This document shows positions 1-6,068 of a stretch of DNA of 6,068 bases, piece after piece. Every line of letters begins with the position of its first letter. Position 1 is the first letter of the stretch. Source of the stretch: CAKSIW01 sp045576435 (lineage in GTDB: Bacteria; Bacillota; Clostridia; Monoglobales; Monoglobaceae); NCBI GenBank assembly GCA_045576435.1, contig JAZNGL010000119.1, positions 1-6,068 of the forward strand. The letters are read 5' to 3'. The position numbers were made by a program, and so were the translations under genes. The notes under the pieces were generated by a model, which saw nothing but the letters and a program-made list of their open reading frames with translations, did no database searches and was not told the origin of the DNA.

Positions 1-2
1 CA

Positions 3-1982
3 AAAAATGTTGTTTTAACTGGTAAGTTTGCGGATGATGCGGCACTAAAAGGTGCAATAACATTAAAAGATTTTAAAGCAGATTTCTCCCGCTTGAAAAT
101 CCAGGGTAATCCTTTAAAAAGGGATTTTTGGAACAAAAAGAGAATTATAATGGCAATAGCTGTGTTTTTAGTCTTAATTTTAATTATATCTTTGATATCG
201 GGCAAAGCAAATAAAAAAGATAAAACAGAAGTGAAATATACTGAAATTCAGACCGAAAGAATGGATATAACCGAAACAATTGAGCAAAGCGGAGTTGTTG
301 AGCCATATGAAAGATATGAGATAACAGCATTGGTCAGAGGTGAAATTCTTGCTTCACCTTTTGAAGAAGGCGATTTTGTTAATGAAGGTGACACTTTATA
401 TCAAATTGATGATGAGGATGCACAATTAACGATTGAAAAAACAAAAAACAGTATTGAACGTTCTCAAATGAATCTTGACGAAACGAACAGAAATATTGAG
501 AAATTAAATATTTATGCACCTACCAATGGTAAGTTAACAGATTTTAATGCCAAAATAGGCGATAGCATCGGGAACACAACTGTTGCAACCATAATAAACA
601 ATGAGTTATTAACTGTTGATATTCCGTTTTCTTTAAATGATTATGAAAAAATTTCAGTTGGTGACTCTGTGACGATAACAAGTGCGCTTTATATGACATC
701 GATGCCGGGTAAAGTCAGCCACAAATATAGTGCATTAAGCGAAACGGGAAACGAAGGAAGCGTTATTAAAAACATTGAAATAGAAATTAAAAATCCGGGA
801 GCGCTTTCGGAAGGAACAACATTTGCAGCAACAGTACATACGGCAAACGGTGACGTTAACTCCGCAGGTTCAGGAACAATTGGCGGAGGCGCAAAAACAA
901 CCGTCAGGTCTGAGGTTAGCGGAACGGTTTCACATATTGCGGTTAAAGAGGGCGACTATGTTAAAAAAGGTCAGTTGATTATGAGGCTTAAAAGCGATAA
1001 CCTTATCAACACTCAAAAAAGCAATCAACTTAACCTTAAGGATAGTCAACTCAGCTTAAAATCAAATCAAAAAACACTCGAAAAATATAACATAACATCT
1101 CCAATTTCAGGAACAATCATAACAAAAAACAGTAAAGCCGGCGATAATCTTGATAACTCAAATTCAACTACGGTTATGATGGTTGTTGCTGATATGAGTA
1201 AAATGAAATTCACAATAACCGTTGATGAACTTGATATTTCAAATATAAAAATCGGACAAAAGGCTATTGTTGATGCCGATGCGTTTCCTGAAGAAAAATT
1301 TGAAGCAGTTGTAACATCGGTTTCAAGCGAGGGAACATCTAGCGGTGATGGTGTAACAACTTTTACGGTTGGACTCACGATAAATGAGCCGGGTGAATTA
1401 AGGTCCGGAATGAACGTTAATGCGAATATTTTGGTAAATGAAGCAAAAAATGTTGTTGCAATCCCTGAGGAAGCTTTGATGGGTGTTAGCGGCTCAAAAG
1501 CAAGGGTTTTAGTTAAAACCGAAAAGGGCAAGAATTCTAAAAATGATAAAAAAGCTGTTGACACAACTAAAAAGCCTACAAAAGAATCTGCTAAGAATGA
1601 GCAGACAAAAGAAACTGGCAAGAATGGACAGACACAAGCAGGTAATCAAGCTAAACCAAATGCATTTAACACTGCTGCAAAAAACACGCCAACACAAAAG
1701 GTAAATGGAAATAACAATAGAGCGAATGGCATGAATAACAATAGTAACCTACCTGATGGATATGAGATGAGAATGGTTGAAATTGGTATTTCAAACGGAA
1801 GATATGTTGAGATAAAATCCGGATTAAATGAGGGTGAAACAATAGCTTATATTCCAAGCAGTGGAAATTCTGGAAATTCATTTATGTCAATGATGGGAAG
1901 AATGCCCGGTGGTATGATGGGTGGCGGTATGCCAAGATCAACATACGGTGGCCCAACCAGAAATACTAATACAAGAAGATAG
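3..1982 (+). CDS. HlyD/MacA-type adaptor subunit of an ABC exporter, with duplicated core (5' end outside window)
   Basis: Membrane-anchored adaptor expected to sit outside the cytoplasmic membrane on the MacB-type permease encoded downstream. Residues are numbered from the TTG at 93. A Lys/Arg-rich stretch (9-17) precedes one transmembrane helix (about 18-36). Two adaptor cores follow: lipoyl-like half (about 68-107), short helical hairpin (108-138), second lipoyl half (139-170) and beta-barrel (171-250); the same order recurs at about 267-300, 301-331, 332-368 and 369-450. A membrane-proximal domain begins near 455 (VVAIPEEAL), is split by a low-complexity insertion (about 478-555), and resumes with a typical GLNEGE motif (577-582). 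The tail is Met/Gly-rich. Start: TTG 93 has no ribosome binding site, and the frame is open without ATG or GTG back to position 3, so the gene probably begins before the window. ATG 150 has only a weak AGAG upstream and would remove the basic residues before the helix. Family assignment is firm; the substrate is unknown. Confidence 0.9.
   Translation, partial: KNVVLTGKFADDAALKGAITLKDFKADFSRLKIQGNPLKRDFWNKKRIIMAIAVFLVLILIISLISGKANKKDKTEVKYTEIQTERMDITETIEQSGVVEPYERYEITALVRGEILASPFEEGDFVNEGDTLYQIDDEDAQLTIEKTKNSIERSQMNLDETNRNIEKLNIYAPTNGKLTDFNAKIGDSIGNTTVATIINNELLTVDIPFSLNDYEKISVGDSVTITSALYMTSMPGKVSHKYSALSETGNEGSVIKNIEIEIKNPGALSEGTTFAATVHTANGDVNSAGSGTIGGGAKTTVRSEVSGTVSHIAVKEGDYVKKGQLIMRLKSDNLINTQKSNQLNLKDSQLSLKSNQKTLEKYNITSPISGTIITKNSKAGDNLDNSNSTTVMMVVADMSKMKFTITVDELDISNIKIGQKAIVDADAFPEEKFEAVVTSVSSEGTSSGDGVTTFTVGLTINEPGELRSGMNVNANILVNEAKNVVAIPEEALMGVSGSKARVLVKTEKGKNSKNDKKAVDTTKKPTKESAKNEQTKETGKNGQTQAGNQAKPNAFNTAAKNTPTQKVNGNNNRANGMNNNSNLPDGYEMRMVEIGISNGRYVEIKSGLNEGETIAYIPSSGNSGNSFMSMMGRMPGGMMGGGMPRSTYGGPTRNTNTRR
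276..1457 (+). repeat. Tandem duplication of the adaptor core within the first gene
   Basis: Two protein-level repeats of about 185-190 residues (about 62-250 and 266-455, counted from TTG 93) align in the same order. Matching pieces are VRGEI with VSGTV, EEGDFVNEGDTL with KEGDYVKKGQLI, EKLNIYAPTNGKL with EKYNITSPISGTI, and NPGALSEGTTFAATV with EPGELRSGMNVNANI. The repeat is ancient: it is visible in protein but not as near-identical DNA. A Gly/Ser-rich stretch (about 253-267) joins the copies. Confidence 0.8.
1524..1757 (+). other. Low-complexity Lys/Asn/Gln-rich insertion in the adaptor
   Basis: About 78 residues (478-555 from TTG 93) almost without large hydrophobic side chains: first rich in Lys, Thr and Glu, then in Asn and Gln (for example VNGNNNRANGMNNNSN). 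It interrupts the membrane-proximal domain between the strand ARVLVKTE and the continuation YEMRMVEIGIS, where MacA-type adaptors usually have a short turn. It is likely disordered and exposed outside the membrane; this is inference from composition. Confidence 0.75.
1581..1634 (+). repeat. 27-base tandem repeat, two copies, inside the adaptor insertion
   Basis: Copies at 1581-1607 and 1608-1634 match at 22 of 27 bases by eye. They encode KESAKNEQT and KETGKNGQT. The insertion therefore grew at least partly by in-frame repeat expansion. A smaller perfect 9-base tandem repeat (TGGAAATTC, 1862-1870 and 1871-1879) lies in the tail region and encodes most of GNSGNS. Confidence 0.8.
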
Positions 1983-1996
1983 AAAGTTATTTGATG

Positions 1997-2006
1997 AAAG
2001 GCGGTG
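1997..2006 (+). promoter_or_regulatory. Ribosome binding site that decides the ATPase start
   Basis: AAAGGCGGTG differs by one base from the full anti-16S match AAAGGAGGTG. It overlaps a possible GTG start at 2004, so it cannot serve that codon. It lies six bases before TTG 2013, a normal distance, which makes TTG the likely start. Confidence 0.75.
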
Positions 2007-2012
2007 TGCTTT

Positions 2013-2747
2013 TTGGCAAAGGAAGTTATATCAAACGCCGAATATATGATTGAGATTGTTGACATGTATAAGATTTACAAGATGGGTGAAAATGAAGTCC
2101 GTGCATTAAATGGGGTTAATTTGAAAATAAAACCGCATGAATTTGTTGCGATTATCGGGCCATCAGGTTCAGGAAAATCAACGCTCATGAACATGATTGG
2201 TTGTCTTGACACTCCAACCTCGGGTGAATATTATATTGACGGCAACGAAGCCAGTACGCTTAAAGATGATGAGCAGGCAGCAATCCGCAATAAAAAGATA
2301 GGTTTTATATTCCAGCAATATAATCTGCTCCCAAAACTTACTGTTGAAGAGAATGTTGAATTGCCTCTTATATATGCAGGAGTTCATGCAAACGAGAGAA
2401 AAGAGATGGCAAGAATTGCCCTTGAGAGAGTTGATTTATATGACAGACGTTTTCATAAACCAACTGAACTATCCGGAGGTCAACAACAACGTGCGTCAAT
2501 CGCAAGAGCGCTTGCGGCAAGGCCACCTTTAATACTTGCGGATGAGCCAACAGGTGCACTTGATTCCAAAACAGGAACTGAAGTTTTGAACATGCTTAAA
2601 GAACTTCATAATGACGGGAAAACTGTTGTGCTTATTACACATGATAATAAAATTGCACATGAGGCAGACCGTATTGTGAGAATTATGGATGGTAAAATTG
2701 TTTTTGATTCACTTGTCGACGGCGACAAGTCGCAGGTAAATGTTTAA
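2013..2747 (+). CDS. ABC transporter ATP-binding protein, MacB/LolD type
   Basis: Cytoplasmic ATPase that should dimerise and drive the permease encoded 11 bases downstream. From TTG 2013 it has 244 residues, the usual size for stand-alone MacB/LolD/YknY-type ATPases. All motifs are intact: Walker A GPSGSGKST (49-57), Q-loop FQQYNLLP (Gln101), signature LSGGQQQR (153-160), Walker B LILADEP with catalytic Glu178, D-loop GALD (181-184) and H-loop His210. The phrases MNMIGCLDTPTSGEY and ADEPTGALDS are typical of this family. Start choice: TTG 2013 is preferred over GTG 2004 because of the ribosome binding site position; ATG 2046 has no site and would cut close to the first strand. The 3' end contains a perfect hairpin (2711-2730). 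Transport of macrolides, peptides, lipoproteins or other substrates cannot be told apart from the ATPase. Confidence 0.95.
   Translation: MAKEVISNAEYMIEIVDMYKIYKMGENEVRALNGVNLKIKPHEFVAIIGPSGSGKSTLMNMIGCLDTPTSGEYYIDGNEASTLKDDEQAAIRNKKIGFIFQQYNLLPKLTVEENVELPLIYAGVHANERKEMARIALERVDLYDRRFHKPTELSGGQQQRASIARALAARPPLILADEPTGALDSKTGTEVLNMLKELHNDGKTVVLITHDNKIAHEADRIVRIMDGKIVFDSLVDGDKSQVNV
2711..2730 (+). other. Perfect 8-bp inverted repeat (hairpin) near the 3' end of the ATPase gene
   Basis: ACTTGTCG (2711-2718) and CGACAAGT (2723-2730) are perfect reverse complements around the four-base loop ACGG. It ends 15 bases before the ATPase stop codon and 16 bases before the permease ribosome binding site. 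No T-run follows, so it does not look like an intrinsic terminator. It could affect mRNA processing or translation of the permease, or be coincidence within codons for SLVDGDK. Confidence 0.6.
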
Positions 2748-2752
2748 AGGAG
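2746..2752 (+). promoter_or_regulatory. Permease ribosome binding site overlapping the ATPase stop codon
   Basis: AAAGGAG begins inside the TAA stop of the ATPase (2745-2747) and lies six bases before ATG 2759. This arrangement suggests translational coupling, so that the two subunits are made together. Confidence 0.85.
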
Positions 2753-2758
2753 AAAAAT

Positions 2759-3937
2759 ATGAATTTATCACAGGCTTTAAAAATGGCAATAAAAAGCATA
2801 GCCTCCAGTAAAATGCGTACGTTCCTGACGATGCTCGGAATAATAATAGGTGTTTGCGCGGTTATTGTTCTTGTGAGTGTTGTTCAGGGCTCAACGGGAA
2901 GCATAACAGAATCAATTGAGGCACTTGGTGCAAACTCAATTAATGTTACGTTCACTTCAAGAAATTCGTCAAAATCAGTTACATATGAGGAAATGCAGGA
3001 ACTTATGACGGAAAACTCCAAATATATATCATATATTGTTCCCAATATGTCAACTTCTCGAGGAATGGTAAAATATAAATCAAAAAACTTGAGCGGAACA
3101 GTGACAGGAACAACATCAGATTATTTAACGGTTAAAAATCGGGACATAAGTGAAGGAAGATTTATAAGCGACATGGACAATGAGCGAAGGAGAAAGGTTG
3201 CGGTAATAGGCAGTTATAACGCAAAAGAGCTTTTTGGCTTTGATAGTCCGATTGATAAACAAATAAAAATAAACAATGAATTGTTCACGGTTGTGGGTGT
3301 TCTTGATGCAATTTCTGATTCCGAGGATGGCTCTGAAGATGATATTGTCATAATTCCATATATGTCAGGCAGAACAATATTCAAAACAAGTAAAATTCGT
3401 TCATATATTGTTTGGGCATCAAGTTCAGAAAATGTTGAAGAGGCGGTTAGTCGCACAAAGAGATTTCTTTATTCAAAGTTTCGGGATGAGAATGAATATA
3501 GCGTAATCAGTATTGCGAGCATGATGGATACAATTGGAGAAATAACAGGAATGATGACACTTTTAACTGCGGGAATTGCGGGAATTTCACTCGTTGTTGG
3601 TGGAATAGGCATTATGAACATTATGCTGGTTTCAGTGACGGAACGAACGAGAGAAATTGGCATAAGAAAGGCAATTGGTGCAAAACGTTCAAGCATAATG
3701 GCTCAGTTTTTGATAGAGGCGGCAATAGTGAGTTGTATGGGAGGGGTAGTTGGCATTATCCTTGCAATAATAGGCTCCGTTATTTTGGGTAATGCCATGA
3801 GTATAAACGCTTTTCCAAGCACATTTGTAATATTGGGAGCATTTTTATTCTCTGCGGTAATTGGTATTTTCTTTGGTTGGGCACCCGCCAACAAAGCATC
3901 GAAGCTTAATCCGATTGATGCACTTCACGCAGACTAA
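2759..3937 (+). CDS. ABC transporter permease, MacB/FtsX type
   Basis: Integral membrane subunit, 392 residues, the usual length for a MacB-type permease without a fused ATPase. Layout: short cytoplasmic N-terminus (NLSQALKMAIKSIASSKMR); first helix about 21-43; a large extracytoplasmic domain (about 44-266) of MacB_PCD type with the typical stretch GRFISDMDNERRRKVAVIG (133-151); then three C-terminal helices at about 267-290, 320-344 and 355-376. The cytoplasmic loop after helix 2, SVTERTREIGIRKAIGAKR (292-310), is the conserved segment that contacts the ATPase. The end, PANKASKLNPIDALHAD, is also typical of the family. By analogy with MacB it would work as a dimer that passes the energy of ATP hydrolysis to its outer domain, acting on substrate already outside the membrane. 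ATG 2759 has a strong ribosome binding site. The outer domain is not distinctive enough to predict a substrate. Confidence 0.95.
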   Translation: MNLSQALKMAIKSIASSKMRTFLTMLGIIIGVCAVIVLVSVVQGSTGSITESIEALGANSINVTFTSRNSSKSVTYEEMQELMTENSKYISYIVPNMSTSRGMVKYKSKNLSGTVTGTTSDYLTVKNRDISEGRFISDMDNERRRKVAVIGSYNAKELFGFDSPIDKQIKINNELFTVVGVLDAISDSEDGSEDDIVIIPYMSGRTIFKTSKIRSYIVWASSSENVEEAVSRTKRFLYSKFRDENEYSVISIASMMDTIGEITGMMTLLTAGIAGISLVVGGIGIMNIMLVSVTERTREIGIRKAIGAKRSSIMAQFLIEAAIVSCMGGVVGIILAIIGSVILGNAMSINAFPSTFVILGAFLFSAVIGIFFGWAPANKASKLNPIDALHAD

Positions 3938-3957
3938 ACGAAAAGAAAGATTTTAAG

Positions 3958-3963
3958 AAAGGA
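3958..3963 (+). promoter_or_regulatory. Ribosome binding site of the SLH-domain gene
   Basis: AAAGGA sits eight bases before ATG 3972, in the 34-base gap after the permease stop. The gap holds no hairpin with a T-run, so transcription probably continues from the permease into this gene. Confidence 0.75.
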
Positions 3964-3971
3964 TATCGATT

Positions 3972-6068
3972 ATGAGATTTTTAACAAGGTTATTTGCACT
4001 GATCACGGTGTTTATGTTGATGGTTTCAAGCTTAGCATTGCCTGTTTCTGCATCCAGATATAAGGATGTCGATGATGCAGCATATTATGCCGAAACAATT
4101 GAGTCACTAACAACATATGGAATAGTTTCAGGTTATAACGGAAACTTTGATCCTGATTCTTATGTTACCCGAGCAGAGTTTTCAAAAATGGTAGCTTTGG
4201 TTGCAGGTCTTGAAGATGAGGTGTATAGTAGTGCGGGAAACAAAAAATTTGAGGATGTTGATTTAACCTACTGGGCAACGGGTTATATAAATACTGTTGC
4301 CAACAACAAGCTTATTGTTGGTTATCCGAATGGATATTTCATGCCGGAAAAAAATATTACTTTTGCTGAAGGTATAACAGTTATGCTTCGCACAATGAAT
4401 TATACAACAGCGGATTTGGGTGATAACTGGCCTTATTCATATATGATAAAAGCCGCAAGCCTTGGTTTAACGGATGGATTTCAGCTTGCAGATAACAGTC
4501 CAATCACTCGTGCGGATTTATGTGTTATAATTAACCGCGCGTTGCAAAAAGAATTAAACAAATCCAAAGAAAAGCTCGTTTCAAAGCTTGATGCAAGTCT
4601 AACGGAAGAAGTTTTAATAATTGCAACAAAAAATGAGGATGCAAGCCTTGCAGCAGACCAGATTAAAACGAGTGCAGGTGACTTCAAACTAGCAGACATT
4701 AACCTTCAACTGAAACCCTTAACCAAGGTTAAGTTGGTTTTGAATGATGCTAAAGAGGTTATAAATTTCAACACAACATATGTTCCTAAAAAAGATGCTA
4801 CAACTGTTGATGCATATCTTGATGAAACAGTATATTTTTCTAATGGTTTAAGCGGTAAAAAAATCGGCGTGACCGATAGCACACCTGTTTATAGTGAAGG
4901 CTTAATCACGAATTATGGCAGCTTTAAAAACAAGATAGAAGAGGGTGTTGCAGTTTCAATTGTATATGACAAAAATGGTAGTGCAGAATATTTGTTGTTT
5001 AATGACGCAAGCTACACAACTCCGGTTGTTATTCGTAGCGACATATATCAGGCACTTGCCTCTGTTGGAGTTTCAAGGGAAATGGTTGATGCGGCAAAGG
5101 TTATACGAAACGGCTATGCATCATCACTTGGTGATGTAAAACAATTTGATGTTGCGTATTATCTTTCGGATAATCAGACAATATATCTTTATAGCGACAA
5201 GCTCTCAGGTGTTTATACAAATGCGTATCCGAATAAAGCAAATGTTCAGAGTGTTGAAATTGCAGGAAATATTGTTGAAATTGAAACACAAACTGCGGCA
5301 TATAAGTTAGGCGAAAAAGCGGGAAGCTATAAGATTAACTCAAGCGTAACGGCGCTTCTTGGAAGAACAGGGAAAATTGTTGATATTGTTGATTTGAACA
5401 GTTCGAATGCGGCAAATTACGGAATAATTTTATCTGTTGTATCTGAAATGTCGGATGATATTCTTGAAAGTGGAAAGCAGACTTCATATATCAATATTAT
5501 AAACGGAGAGGGAAAAACACAGAAGTTAAAGACCATTCGTGATTATAGTAAAAAAATTGGTAATGTCGGTAAAATTAGTTTTGATGATAATGGAAATGCA
5601 ATATTCAATTTCATAGACTATAAGGCGACGATTTCGGGTGTGGTTGATAAAACCAACAAGAAAATTGGTGATAATTGGTTAACGGATGACTGTGTGATAA
5701 TTGAAAGAACATATGTTCCTGAAACACGAACAGGAACTGCAAGAGCAAAGGTTATCAGCATTGATGATATGAATGTAACCGAGTTGTCGTCAAATAAGAT
5801 TTTATATGCAGTTGTTTCGGGAGATTTCAATGATATATCTTTGTTGATTGTTGAAAATGTATCAAGCGGCGAATATTCTTATGGCGTTTTAACGGGTAAA
5901 CAAAATTCGGCAGGATTTTCTAGCTCAGGGTCATATAGCATTTTCGCAAACGGTGTTGAGAAAACATATCGAACAGATTCGCAATATAACTTAAACGTTG
6001 GAACAGGAGTTGCAATGCTTTTGGATGGCGGAAACTTAGTGTCGATTAAGCCGTTGTTGAGATGGGGG
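3972..6068 (+). CDS. Secreted S-layer homology (SLH) domain protein, 3' end outside window
   Basis: Open for 699 codons to the right edge with no stop, so the C-terminus is missing. A signal peptide is clear: basic MRFLTR, a hydrophobic core to about residue 22, and a likely cut after VSA (residue 27). Three SLH domains follow at about 29-77, 92-143 and 150-192. Landmarks are YKDV...YYAETIESL...GIVSGYNGNFDPDSYVTRAEF in the first, FEDVD...YWATGYI...IVGYPNGYFMPEKNITFAE in the second and ITRADL in the third. SLH triplets anchor proteins to secondary cell-wall polymers. The second domain has TFAE where the first has TRAE, losing the Arg often used in binding. Residues 200-699 are beta-rich with no catalytic motif I recognise. 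The segment about 392-475 (including LYSDKLSGVY, PNKANVQSVEIAG and VTALLGRTGKIVDIV) resembles, from memory, a conserved core of clostridial SLH proteins. Two related modules follow (483-548, 637-694). Likely a structural surface protein; a link with the exporter is inferred from position only. Confidence 0.92.
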   Translation, partial: MRFLTRLFALITVFMLMVSSLALPVSASRYKDVDDAAYYAETIESLTTYGIVSGYNGNFDPDSYVTRAEFSKMVALVAGLEDEVYSSAGNKKFEDVDLTYWATGYINTVANNKLIVGYPNGYFMPEKNITFAEGITVMLRTMNYTTADLGDNWPYSYMIKAASLGLTDGFQLADNSPITRADLCVIINRALQKELNKSKEKLVSKLDASLTEEVLIIATKNEDASLAADQIKTSAGDFKLADINLQLKPLTKVKLVLNDAKEVINFNTTYVPKKDATTVDAYLDETVYFSNGLSGKKIGVTDSTPVYSEGLITNYGSFKNKIEEGVAVSIVYDKNGSAEYLLFNDASYTTPVVIRSDIYQALASVGVSREMVDAAKVIRNGYASSLGDVKQFDVAYYLSDNQTIYLYSDKLSGVYTNAYPNKANVQSVEIAGNIVEIETQTAAYKLGEKAGSYKINSSVTALLGRTGKIVDIVDLNSSNAANYGIILSVVSEMSDDILESGKQTSYINIINGEGKTQKLKTIRDYSKKIGNVGKISFDDNGNAIFNFIDYKATISGVVDKTNKKIGDNWLTDDCVIIERTYVPETRTGTARAKVISIDDMNVTELSSNKILYAVVSGDFNDISLLIVENVSSGEYSYGVLTGKQNSAGFSSSGSYSIFANGVEKTYRTDSQYNLNVGTGVAMLLDGGNLVSIKPLLRWG
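4056..4547 (+). other. Three SLH cell-wall-anchoring domains
   Basis: This part of the SLH gene encodes residues 29-192. It forms the N-terminal wall anchor directly after the signal peptide. Signature positions are TRAEF (66-70), TFAEG (130-134, degenerate) and TRADL (179-183). Confidence 0.9.
5418..6053 (+). repeat. Two related beta-rich modules in the SLH protein
   Basis: Residues 483-548 and 637-694 share an order of landmarks: YGIIL / YGVLT at the start, SYINIINGEGKTQK / SYSIFANGVEKTYR in the middle, and VGKISFDDNGNAIFNFI / GTGVAMLLDGGNLVSIK at the end. They are divergent, so this is a fold-level repeat judged by eye. More copies may lie beyond the window. Confidence 0.5.

Noticed and set aside
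108..129. Hairpin AATCCTTT/AAGGGATT followed by a short T-run, terminator-like
   Set aside because: The stem is weak (AT-rich with a G-U pair), the T-run is short, and it lies in a frame that stays open and looks coding on both sides. It would matter only if the adaptor really starts at ATG 150.
1067..1621. Antisense open frame of 184 codons
   Set aside because: It is a complement of the conserved adaptor core; the + strand protein explains the sequence fully, and no ribosome binding site or domain is evident on the - strand.
2004..2012. GTG start for the ATPase
   Set aside because: The ribosome binding site runs into this codon, leaving no spacer; TTG 2013 fits better.
3938..3971. Possible terminator or promoter between the permease and the SLH gene
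   Set aside because: Only 34 bases, with no stable hairpin or T-run and no convincing -35/-10 pair; only a ribosome binding site can be supported.
4718..4733. Inverted repeat CTTAACC-AA-GGTTAAG inside the SLH gene
   Set aside because: Short, AT-rich, mid-gene and with no T-run or junction nearby; most likely chance.
4945..5139. Small + strand open frame within the SLH gene
   Set aside because: Out-of-frame shadow of the SLH reading frame, which is continuous through this region.

Overview
The window looks like a piece of an AT-rich Firmicutes chromosome, most likely Clostridia. This is an inference from A/T-rich third codon positions, AAAGGAG-type ribosome binding sites, a TTG start, a protein with S-layer homology (SLH) domains, and a MacAB/YknXYZ-type ABC exporter. 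I cannot name a species.

All recognisable genes are on the + strand and tightly packed, as in one operon. (1) Positions 3-1982: a membrane-anchored HlyD/MacA-type adaptor. Its reading frame is still open at the left edge. It carries two tandem adaptor cores, a Lys/Asn/Gln-rich insertion and a Met/Gly-rich tail. (2) Positions 2013-2747: the ATPase of a MacB-type ABC transporter, probably starting at TTG. (3) Positions 2759-3937: the four-helix MacB/FtsX-type permease. (4) Position 3972 to the right edge: a secreted protein with a signal peptide, three SLH domains and a long beta-rich region. No stop codon is reached, so this gene is cut by the window edge.

The gaps are about 30, 11 and 34 bases. 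Each of genes 2-4 has its own ribosome binding site. I saw no convincing terminator or promoter between genes, and no gene-free stretch over 300 bases.

Inferred working model: ATPase and permease dimers power a mechanotransmission-type exporter in the cytoplasmic membrane. The adaptor sits on the outer face and forms a channel or docking platform. The SLH protein is exported separately and bound to the cell wall. The short helical hairpins of the adaptor and the absence of a TolC-like gene here suit a single-membrane envelope, where the adaptor would meet the wall or S-layer rather than an outer-membrane channel. The substrate cannot be read from the sequence. The points most worth a second look are the duplicated adaptor, its insertion and tail, the SLH gene in the exporter operon, and a perfect hairpin at the ATPase/permease junction. 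I see no phage, IS element, CRISPR array or RNA gene.
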